From Comamonadaceae bacterium (GTDB lineage: Bacteria > Pseudomonadota > Gammaproteobacteria > Burkholderiales > Burkholderiaceae_C): DNA of 64,000 bases. Below are positions 32,119-43,100 of the stretch, piece after piece; the first letter of the stretch is position 1; every line of letters starts with the position of its first letter. A program made the position numbers and the translations under genes. The notes under the pieces were generated by a model. The model had not been told where the DNA came from and ran no database searches. It was given only the letters and a program-made list of their open reading frames with translations. The stretch spans positions 1 through 64,000 of the forward strand of contig CANBVJ010000012.1 in NCBI GenBank assembly GCA_947372865.1, given 5' to 3'.

Positions 32119-34070
32119 GCTCCAACGGCGCTGCCCTGGCCGAGTTGCTTCAAGTCGTCGGCGAGTTCGTCCAGCACGGTGTCCCAATCGTGCGGCCTAT
32201 GCTGACGGTACAGGCGCATGGAAGGGTACCAGGGCGTGTCCTTGCGCTCGAGCATCCAGCGCCAGTCGGGCGCATAGGGTGTCAGCATCCACACCGGGCA
32301 GCCCAAGGCGCCCGCCAGGTGCGCTACCGAGGTGTCGACCGACACCACCAGGTCGAGGTTGGAAATCAGACCCGCAGTGTCGGCAAAATTGTCCAGTTCT
32401 TGGCTGAAATCGCGCACTTGGGTCTGCGAACTCAGGTAGACCTGGTCCTCCGGGCGCACTTCTTTCATCAAGGACACGGCGGTAAACGGCGTGCTGCCCA
32501 GCGCCTCCATTAAATCCTTCAGGGCCAGCGAGCGGTTGCGGTCGTTGGCGTGCTTGGGGTTGCCCGACCACACCAGGCCTATGCGCAGGCCGGAGGCGTC
32601 TTTCAGGAGCTCGCCGAAATACGCCTTGCGCTCAGGCCTTGCGCTCAGGTAGGCCTGTGGGCCTGGAATGCTGGCCATGGTCGTGCCTAACAAGGTGGGA
32701 ATCGAGAGCAGAGGGCAATACAGGTCAAATTCCGGAAACTTGCGGGTGCCGCGCTCTATCCACACCACACCGGGTGCGTAGTCCTTGGCAATTTCCAGCA
32801 GTGGCTCGGGGAACTCCGCCAACACCTGGGCACCCTGGGCTTGCAGCATAGGCAAATAGCGCATGAACTGGATGTGGTCCCCCATGCCTTGCTCGGAATG
32901 GACAAACAGTCTCTTGCCTTGGATCGACTCGCCCTTTTTCCACTGCGGCTTGCCGAGTTTGCGTGGGCGCAACTCTTTGACCCCGCCACGCCAACGCCAC
33001 TCGTAGGCTTCAAACCCCTCTTCAATCCGCCCCAGCAGCAGCAAGGACAGCGACCGGTTCCACTGCGCGTCCGGGAAACTGTCTTTTTGCGAGATCGCCT
33101 TCTCCAAGCCGGCCAGAGATTCTTCCACGCGGTTGAGTCGCCGCAAGGTGATAGCGTAGTTGTTCCAGGCCTCGGGGTAGATGTCCTGTCGGTCCAAGGC
33201 CAGACGGTAATTCGCCAAGGCCTCGTCATAACGGTTGGCCTTGCTATAAAAGTTGCCCAGGTTGTTGTAAACAGCCGCCTGATCGGGAAACATTTCCTTG
33301 AGCTTGGTGAACTGCGCTTCTGCCGTGTCGTACTGGTCCGTCGCCAAATAGGCGTTGCCCAGGTTGGTCATCACGTCCAGCCGGTCCGGCGCGTCGCGCA
33401 GCACCTCGGCGTAGTGGCTAATGGCCTCTTTGTGGCGTCCGAGCTTCATCAGCACATGGCCTAGTGACATGCGGGCGGCCCATATCGTGGGGTCCAGGTC
33501 CAAAGCGCGGTACAAAACGGGCAAGGCGCGTTTGTCTAGCTTGAGCTGTGCAAAGAGCGTACCAAGCGTGTGCAAGTAGGGAGCAAAGTCAGGCCGCAAC
33601 GCCAGCGCACGCCCTATGCTTTTGACGGCCGCGTCGAGTTGCTTCGCCGCACCCAGTGCCTGACCTTTGTAATAGTGCAAGTCTGGGTCTTTGTCCAAGG
33701 CAGGCTCGGCCTTGGCAAACTCTTCTACTGCTGCCTCGGGTTTTGATTGGCGCAACAGTGCCAGGCCCAGCAGCTTGTGGGCCGGCGCCTGGTCTGGCTG
33801 CTGAGTGATGCATTTACGCAACAGCTCCTCGGCCAGTGAGTTCTCGCCGGACTGCAGCTTTACCAAGCCGTACTGCAGCAGCAGCTTGGGGTGGTCGGGG
33901 TGGCTTTTGAGCAGTCGCTGAAACAGCGCATTGGCCGAATCAAAGTCCTTGGCTTGGGCAAACTTGGCGCCGCGGACCAAAGCCTCCTCCAGCGTCTCCC
34001 CCACGTGTGTGGTGGTGGGCGCTTTCACAGCGGGCTTCGGTTTGTTGGGTTTTACTTGAATTTTGGTCAT
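32115..34070 (-). CDS. TPR-repeat protein fused to a GT9-like glycosyltransferase domain
   Basis: Multiple TPR units followed by HSEQGMGDHIQFMRYLPMLQ...RIGLVWSGNPKHANDRNRSL...VDTSVAHLAGALGCPVWMLTP. Confidence 0.85.
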   Translation of the reverse strand: MTKIQVKPNKPKPAVKAPTTTHVGETLEEALVRGAKFAQAKDFDSANALFQRLLKSHPDHPKLLLQYGLVKLQSGENSLAEELLRKCITQQPDQAPAHKLLGLALLRQSKPEAAVEEFAKAEPALDKDPDLHYYKGQALGAAKQLDAAVKSIGRALALRPDFAPYLHTLGTLFAQLKLDKRALPVLYRALDLDPTIWAARMSLGHVLMKLGRHKEAISHYAEVLRDAPDRLDVMTNLGNAYLATDQYDTAEAQFTKLKEMFPDQAAVYNNLGNFYSKANRYDEALANYRLALDRQDIYPEAWNNYAITLRRLNRVEESLAGLEKAISQKDSFPDAQWNRSLSLLLLGRIEEGFEAYEWRWRGGVKELRPRKLGKPQWKKGESIQGKRLFVHSEQGMGDHIQFMRYLPMLQAQGAQVLAEFPEPLLEIAKDYAPGVVWIERGTRKFPEFDLYCPLLSIPTLLGTTMASIPGPQAYLSARPERKAYFGELLKDASGLRIGLVWSGNPKHANDRNRSLALKDLMEALGSTPFTAVSLMKEVRPEDQVYLSSQTQVRDFSQELDNFADTAGLISNLDLVVSVDTSVAHLAGALGCPVWMLTPYAPDWRWMLERKDTPWYPSMRLYRQHRPHDWDTVLDELADDLKQLGQGSAVGA

Positions 34071-34134
34071 GGGTAATCGGTATTCACCAAAATTGTAAAT
34101 GCGACATGACTAACATGATTTCATCGTTTCAACT

Positions 34135-34163
34135 TTGAATTGTGGTAAAAACGCAGGTAGAGC
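34135..34163 (+). promoter_or_regulatory. Weak candidate sigma70-like promoter upstream of giant repeat gene
   Basis: TTGAAT-17 nt-TAGAGC inside the AT-rich 116-bp divergent intergenic region; poor -10 match. Confidence 0.2.
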
Positions 34164-34186
34164 TAATTTAACCCAGGAATCACCAC

Positions 34187-37100
34187 ATGAGCAACCTCGC
34201 CCCAGGATCGAACGAATCCATGCAAGACCAAGACGCAGCCCTGACCAAGAAGCAAAAGAAGAATCTCTCAGGGGCTAAAGGCTCGGCAGCTGCCCAGACG
34301 GGCGTGGTTGCGCCGGAGTCGGCGCTTGCAGTCAAAAAGCTACGCCGTAAATTGGTGGCTGACGATAGTGTTCTCGGGGCTGCAGGCGATGACCTGGGCA
34401 GCAGTGGTGCCGTGGTTAGTGATGTAGACGCGAGTGCACTCAACGATGGTGGAACCTGGCAGTTGGCGCAAGCGGAAACTGGTGCGGTGCTGCCCGGTGT
34501 TGGCGGAGCGGCTGGTGGCGCTGGTGGTGCCGCAGCAGCAGGTTCTGGTGGTGCAGCTGCTGCGGCCGCAGGCTCTGGTGGTGCGGCGGCAGCGGGTGCT
34601 GGTGCCGCCGGCGCAGGCGCTGCAATGGGCGCAGGTGCTGCTGCAGCGGGCGCAGGCCTTGGCCTCGGTGGTGTTGCCGCGGCAGCGGCGGGTGGATTGG
34701 CGCTGGCAGGCGGTGGCGGCGGTTCGTCGGCACCGGCCCCCACGCCTCCTGGTGCGCCCTCCATCAGCACCGTAGCTGCTAACGACGTCGTCAACGGCGC
34801 AGAAAACACTGCGGGCGTGACTATTAGCGGCCAAGCTGCAGCAAACTCCACCGTGCGCGTATACGATGGTGTGACGCTAATTGGTACAACCACTGCTGAC
34901 GGCAGTGGCAACTACAGCCTAACTGGCGTGCACTTTGCAACCTCGACAGGCGCCAGCCATAGCCTGACTGCTACTGCCACAAACAGCGTAGGCACTGGCG
35001 CAGCCAGTACTGCGCACACCGTGCAGGTTGACACAGAGTTGCAGGTGCCCACGGCTGCCATTGCGCACACCGTGCTTAATGACACAGGTAGCTCTTCAAG
35101 CGACAGTATCACCGCCAACACCGCGCCGGTCATCAATGGCACTGCAGAAGCTGGCGCGCGCGTGACCGTTGTGGTTGGTGGGGTAAACGGGCAAACCCTG
35201 ACGACTACAGCAGACGGATCGGGTAACTTCAGTGTTACGCCTGTGTCATTGGCCAATGGCACGTATACCGTGGCGATCACTACGAGTGATGCGGCTGGAA
35301 ACACCAACACTGCCTTTGGAACGCCTTTCACCATCGGTTCAGCGCTGAGTGCGCCCACCATCAGTACCGTGGCTGGTAACGACATCGTTAATGGCGCAGA
35401 AAACACCGCAGGCGTGACCATCAGCGGCGTGGCTGATGCAAACTCCACCGTGAAGGTGTACGACGGTGCAACGCTCATCGGCACAACCACTGCGGACAGC
35501 CATGGCAGTTACAGCATCACAGGTGTTCAATTTGCAACATCGGCAGGCGCCAGCCATAGCCTGACTGCGACTTCCACCAACAACGTAGGTACCAGCGCCG
35601 CCAGTGCCGCGCACACCGTGCAGGTTGACACCGTGGCGCCAGGCGCGCCCGCTGCGGCCATTGCGCACACCGCGCTCAACGACACGGGCAGCTCTTCGAG
35701 CGACAGCATCACCTCCAACGCCACGCCAGTCATCACCGGTACTGCCGATGCTGGTACGCAAGTCACAGTGGTGGTGGGTGGGCAAACCCTCACGACTACT
35801 GCAGACGGCTCGGGCAACTTCAGTGTGACCCCCGCAGCATTAGCCAACGGCACCTACACCGTGGCGATCACGACGACCGACGCGGCTGGCAACAGCAGCT
35901 CTGGCACTGGAACCCCTTTCACCATTGGTACAGCGCTGAATGTCCCCACAATCAGCACCGTAGCCGGCAACGACGTCGTTAGCGCCGCAGAAAACACCGC
36001 AGGCGTGACCATCAGCGGCGTGGCGGCTGCAAACTCTACCGTGCGTGTATACGACGGTGCAACGCTCATCGGCACAACCACTGCAGACGGCAGCGGTAAC
36101 TACAGCATCACAGGCGTGCAATTTGCACTCTCGGCAGGCGCCAGCCATAGCCTGACTGCGACTTCCACCAACAACGTAGGCACCAGCGCCGCCAGTGCCG
36201 CGCACACCGTGCAGGTTGACACCGTGGCGCCAGGCGCGCCCGCTGCGGCCATCGCGCACACCGCGCCCAATGACACCGGTAATTCGTCAAGCGACAGCAT
36301 CACAGCCAACACCACGCCAGTCATCACTGGCACTGCCGATGCTGGAACGCAAGTTACTGTTGTGGTTGGTGGTCAAACCCTGACGACCACGACGGACGGC
36401 ACGGGCCACTTCAGCGTGACACCTGCGACACTGGCCATTGGTACATACACCGTGGCGATCACGACGACAGACGCGGCCGGCAACAGCAGCTCTGGCACTG
36501 GAACCCCTTTCACCATCGGTGCGGCGCTGAGCGCTCCCACCATTGGCACCGTAGCTGGTAACGACATCGTTAATGGCGCGGAAAACACCGCAGGCGTGAC
36601 CATCAGCGGCATGGCGGCTGCAAACTCTACCGTGCGTGTATACGACGGTGCAACGCTCATCGGCACAACCACTGCAGACGGCAGCGGTAACTACAGCATC
36701 ACGGACGTGCACTTTGCACTCTCGGCAGGCGCCAGCCATAGCCTGACAGCTACTGCCACCAACAACGTAGGCACCAGCGCTGCCAGCGCAGCGCACGCGG
36801 TGCAAGTTGACACCTTAGCACCAGTTGTGCCCGCTGCGGCCATCGCGCATACCGCGCTTAATGACACGGGTGACTCGTCAAGCGACGACCTCACTTCCAA
36901 CACGGCTCCCGTCATCACCGGAACAGCCGAAATCGGTGCGCAAGTCACCGTTGTGGTTGGTGGACAAACCCTCACGACCACTGCAAACGGCTCGGGTCAC
37001 TTCAGCGTGACGCCTGCACCGTTGGCCAGCGGCACCTATACCGTGGCGATCACTACGACTGATGCGGCAGGCAACAGCAGCTCTGCCGCTGGGGCACCGT

Positions 37101-40100
37101 TCGAAGTTGATCACATCGCGCCGGGCACACCTAGCGCTGCCATTGCGCACACCGTGCTCAACGACACGGGTACATCTGCAACTGACAGCGTCACCCTCAA
37201 CACCACGCCTGACATCACCGGCACCGCCGAAATCGGCGCGCACGTGAATGTTGTGGTGGGCGGGCAAACCCTCACCGCCATCGCTAATGGCTCGGGCATT
37301 TTCACTGTGACGCCATCAGAAATGGCGCCTGGCACCTACACTCCTGTGGTTACCGTGACCGACGCTGCTGGCAACTCCAGCGTCCCGTTCAACGGCACGC
37401 CTTTCACCGTGGAAGCGCTCCCTGCGCCTAGCACCGCGACTCCGCTGGCCACCAACAGCACCCTGGAGCACCCCACGGCAATTATCCATGGCCACGCGGA
37501 TGTTGACTCCTGCGCTGATGGCGGCGTGACCGTGATTTTTGAAGGTACGACCTATTCTCAAAGCGGCCTTGAGCTGATTGTTGACGACAACGGCAATTGG
37601 TACCTGGATGTGGGCGCGCAAGTGCTTGCCGAAGGCATTCAAGATGGCCACTATGACGTGACTGTCCGCGCAACCAACTTGGCTGGTGGAGAGACCACCA
37701 CCACGCTGACCGACGTGCTGTGGTTGGTCAATGGATGCCAGACCTTTAACGCAAACTCCTTGCCCGAAGACAACCATTGGAATATCACTGGTGAGTCCGG
37801 CATGGAAACCCTGGGCGTGGACTTTGGCGTTTACGTGACATCTTTGGGTGGCATCGAGGTGACCGACTTTGTGGTGTCGGATTTCAATCTCGACGCGCAA
37901 AACGTGACGCTGGCCGAATGTGGCATCGACGTGTCCCATGGCAACGCAACGTTCCACTCCAACAACATCACTCTTGACGGCAGCAGCATCTCCGTGTCGG
38001 ATACGGCAGTGCGCCACAGTGAATACAACCAAGTGCTGGACGCTGGCATTACCCTGGCAGCCAATGGTTCCATCGTGATGCTGGGCTATGGCGACACGGG
38101 TGGCGGCATTGCGCCGCAGACCCAGGCGTCCGGCAACGGCGGTCTGGTGACCTTGTCTGAAACAAACACTGGCTTTAATGGTCAGTACGGTGGCGCCGAT
38201 GTGTACGCTGCCGATGCCGGTATTTATTTGACGGCAAGCGACAGTATTTCGATCACAGTTGACGGCCACACCACAGCCGGTGTCACCCTATCGCAAAGCG
38301 ACCTGGGCCAAGGTGAAGACGCGAATGTGTACGTTAACAATGCGCACATTGACCTACTGGCTGGTGGCGGCATCTCCTTGCTGGAGACCTATACCGACGT
38401 GTATGAAAGCGGTACTTACACTCTGGTGGACAACGGAATCTCCCGCACTGCTACCGAATCGAGCACCATCTCTGGTGGTTCGGGACTGGACATCGAGCTC
38501 TTGCAAAACCACCTGAGCGCCTATGACCTGGTGGATGCATCTAACGCTAGCATTTCTTTGGGCGCAGACTGGATTGCCGCAGGCTCGGTCCTGCTTGAAC
38601 AGCAATCATTCCAGGGCTCGGGCGTGGACCTGTCAAATGCCCATGTCGACGTGTTTGGCAATGGTGTGAGCTTGATGGACAGCTTCGTGACGTCGTTCTC
38701 AGAGGCCGACTTGGGCAACTCTTACGAGTCGCACCACAGTTCTTACTGGGATTCGGGTAGCGTGCACATTTTGCAAAGTGCAGTCACCGCCTTCGACGGA
38801 TCAATTGATGCGCACGACGCTCAGATCTCTGTGGGCGCCAACTTTGTTGCGGTGGGTGAGGTTGGCGTTGAGCAATCAGATATGCACGCCTCCCAGGGGA
38901 TTGATTTGTCTGGCGCCCATGCCGTGGTTAATTCCGCGGGTCGGTTTGATATGGGTGCTGTAAGTTTTGAAGACGACTACGCTTACTCCCAAACTTTGGA
39001 CGGTTACCAGGGTGACTTCTACTCCAGCGCGACCGACGTGGTGTTTAGTGCATCAGACGTGTATGTCAATCAGTACGACATCCATGCTGACCACGGCGAC
39101 ATTAATGCCGCGGGTGCCACTGCTTCAAATGGTGCGGACTATGAAGGGTCATTTTTCGTTCCACAACAAGGCAGCGTGGAGGTTTACCAAGAAAGCATCA
39201 CCGCCCTTGACGGCAGTGTGACCATTGCCAACGCTGAAGCCAGTAAATACGCCCATGAAGAGTCGTATTGGTTTGGTGGGTCGAACGACTTTGGTGTGTT
39301 TAACTATTTCAGTGCTGGCTATACATCCGTGCAAGACCACACGGTGTACGACGCTTTCAGTTACCAAGACTATGACCGCACTGCCAGTAACATGTCGGCA
39401 GATGGATCCAATGTTGCTGTGGACCAGCATTACATTCGTGCTGCTAATGGCATTGTTGCCGATGGCGCGTCCGCTGGACTGGGTATTGATCACAACTACG
39501 ATTTCCCCGTGGTGTTTGGCGGTGACGTCTCGGTCAGCCAGACGTATTTCACGGCGCAGGGTCTTGACGGTGGTGGCATCAACCTGAACAACGCCCAAGT
39601 CTGGCTCTCAAGCCAAGACGACTTTGTGCTGTTGCACCATACCGCGACCGCCGATGTGAGCGTGTACGAGTACTACGTGGAAACCGTGGGTGGTTTGAAC
39701 TCAGGCCATCTGAACACCTCTTTGCACGAGTACACCCTGTCCTCCGACACGATCGACTTTGCCAGCGTGCATGTGGACCAGATCCTCATCCACGCCGCTG
39801 CAGGCGACATCAGCGCTGTAAATGCGGCGGTGGACATCAGTGTTGGTGGCTTGTATTCGGGTGACCTGTATATCTCGCAAGACTACATGACGGCGCAAAA
39901 CGGCAGCATCGATGTGCACGGCGCACATGTGGCTGTGTCTGCGGCAGGCGCCATCACCCTAGTCAACTCGGTCGTCTCGTTCTGGGAAAGCGCGCACGAT
40001 TCGTCTTCGACTTTTGGCGGATCGAGCACTTCGTTTAGCACACTCGATTACAGCGACTACAACACGAATGTAGGCTCGATTTACTTGGAGCAAATTGCGT

Positions 40101-43100
40101 TGACGGCCGAAAGCGGTGGCGTGGATCTGTCCAGTGCGACCATTTCCGTGACTGCCGGCGAAGGGATTAGCGCTGACAGCGTCTACGTGACACAGCATGC
40201 TGTGTGGGCCTTCGGCGGAGATGTGGATGCCAGTGGTGCTGCGGTTGACGTTACCGTGGGCGACTACGCCCAAATGGAGCTGAACGGTAATGCTTACGTT
40301 ACGCAGAATCAGATCGTCGCCCTTGGTGGCTCTATCAGCGCAAGCGGCGCGCAGGTAACGCTTGCGGCGGGTAACAACAGCTACATCTCTGCCGACAATG
40401 TGTACGTGGCGCAAACTGGGTTCTATGCAACGTCTGACATTGACATGTGGAATGCACGTGCAGTGGTCAGTGCCGGTGAAGGCGCAAATGTGGATGTGCC
40501 TTACGCAGTGTTTGTGGAGCAGAACTATATCTCGGCGGGTGGCTACCTGGACGCGAGCGGTGCGCAAGTGGGCATCACAGTGGGTAGCGACACGACTAAC
40601 TATGACGCCAGTATCTACACCGATGGCGCCTATGTGTCGCAAGATCACCTGACCGCACACTACGGCATGGACATCGACAACGCCGGTGTTAATGTGGTGG
40701 GTGGCAACGGTGCAACCGTTTACATCGATGGTAGCGCCTACGTATCCCAAACGGATAACTATGCAGGCTACAACAGTGAACTCAATGCCGCCAATGTCCA
40801 TGTGACCGTTGGGGCAGGTGACAATGCTTATGTGTCTGCTACTTCGGCCTTCATCGAGCAGAACAACATGACTGCCGGTTCTGTCGACATCAGTGCTGCC
40901 AGCGTTGAGGTCAGTGTGGGCAGCGATGCTGAGCTCCTATTGAGCGGAAATGCCTCCATTGACCAGAACTGGATCCTCGCCCGCAACGGCGACGTCAGCG
41001 TAACCGGCGCCAATGTCACACTGGCAGCTGGTAACAACAGCCTCGTCTCTGCCGACAACGTGTATATCTCACAAACTGAAATCACGGCGGCTTACGACAT
41101 TGACATGTGGGATGCGCGTGCGGTAGTCAGCGCCGGCGATGGCGCGCATGTGGATGTGCCTTACGCAGTGTTTGTGCAGCAAAACTATATCTCGGCGGGC
41201 GGTTACTTGGATGCGACCGGTGCACAAGTAGGTATCACCGTCGGAAGTGATGACAGCAACAACGCAAGTATTTATACCGATGGCGCCTATGTGTCGCAAA
41301 ACAGCTTGCTGGCCGATGACTGGATGGACATCGACAACGCGGGTGTGAACGTGGTGGGCGGTGATGGTGCATCCATCTATATCGACGGCAGCGCCTACCT
41401 CTCGCAAACGGACAACTATGCGGGCTACAGCAGTGAACTCTATGCTGCCTACGGTCACGTTTCCGTTGCGGCGGGTGACGATTCCTTTGTAAGGGCAAAC
41501 ACTGTCTTTATCGAGCAGAACAACATGGCTGCCGGCTCTGTCGACATCAGTGCTGCCACCGTTGAGGTCAGTGTGGGAGGCAACGCCCAAATTATGCTGA
41601 ACGGAGATGCCTACATTGAGCAGTACAACATCCTCGCCCACAACGGATTTCTTGACGCAAACGGCGCAGCTGTCACACTAGCGGCGGGCAGCGATAGCTA
41701 TATCTCCGCCGGCAACGTGTATGTGTCGCAAACTGAGCTCACTGCGGCTGGAGGCGTCGGCCTTTGGGACGCGCGTGCGGTGGTCAGTGCTGGCGATAGC
41801 GCGTATGTGACTGTGCCTGGCTCGGTATATGTGGCACAGAAATACATCTCGGCAGGCTACGCCATTTGGGCGACTGGTGCGCAAGTTGACATCACTGTGG
41901 GCGACAGCTACACAACTAACTATGACGCCAGCATCTACACCGATGGCGCTTTTGTGTCGCAGTACGAATTTACGGCCGATGGCTGGATTAATATCGCCGG
42001 TGCAGGTGTGAATGTGGTAGGTGGCAATGGCGCAGTCATTGAGATCGATGGCAGTGCCTATGTGTCGCAACAGTACATCTATGCAAACGAATATAACTGG
42101 TCAGATGGTGGTCTGAATGCTGCCGATGCCCATGTGACCGTTGCCGCAGGTAACAATGCGGTGGTTACGGCAAACGAAGTCTTCATCGCGCAGAGCGACA
42201 TGACGGGTCACTGGGTCGACGTCAGCGCAGCCAGCGTTGAAGTCAGCGTGGCTGATAGTGGCCACATCTCGCTTGAGTACGGTGCTTATATTGACCAGCA
42301 CAACATTCTTGCCAGCGACAACACAACCTACTACAGCGGCTTCGTGCATGGCGAGGACGCTAGCATTCGCATAACCGGCGGAAATGATGCAACGATCACG
42401 ATCGACAGCACGATGTATGCCAATAACTACAACGGAACTTATAGTGGCGGGCACGCTAATTGGGCGCCTTATTGGCCAGGGGTCAACAATGCCGCCGGCT
42501 TAGGTGACATATCCGTTTGGACTGACACCCACAACACCTACGATGGTGCAAGCATCTATATTAGCCAAACAGAAATTGCGGCGACTAATGGTATAGATTT
42601 GTCGGGCGCGTCTATTGTGGTGGGTGCCGGTGGTATTGCGCCAAATAGCTCATCCTTGCCAAGCAACCTGGATGTCGTATTGAGCGGAGTCGCGGTGACG
42701 ATTGACCAATCGACTATCTACTCTGACAACCTGAGCGTGGACTTGAGCTCTGCTCACGTAGGCGTACTGGTGGGTGACTACGGAAACATCGATGTCACGC
42801 CGCAAACGACGCAGGACGGAACCGACTACTACCGGTCGTACTCCTATGTGACTGATTTTGGAAATGACGATTGGAACTACAGGTCTTGGACGACCGAAGT
42901 CATCACGAATACCCATGCGGAAAACAACCGAATTGGTATTGCGCAGTTCGACATCCGAGCCGCTGGTGATATTTATGCAAACGATAACATCGTAGAAATC
43001 GCAGCAGGCGACCAGAGTTCGATTTCTCTGGATGCAACGTCCGTGCTGGTGGACCAGTCGGACATGCATGCAACACATGGCAGCATTGAAGCGACCGCCG

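Noticed and set aside
37316-38269. 317-aa and many other long ORFs antisense to the giant gene
   Set aside because: Shadow ORFs produced by codon bias and repeats on the coding strand; sequences are low-complexity (H/R/V rich) with no recognisable domain.
34764-42320. Regular DNA repeats resembling a repeat array or CRISPR-like locus
   Set aside because: Units are 591-660 bp, in frame and coding; no short direct repeats with unique spacers.
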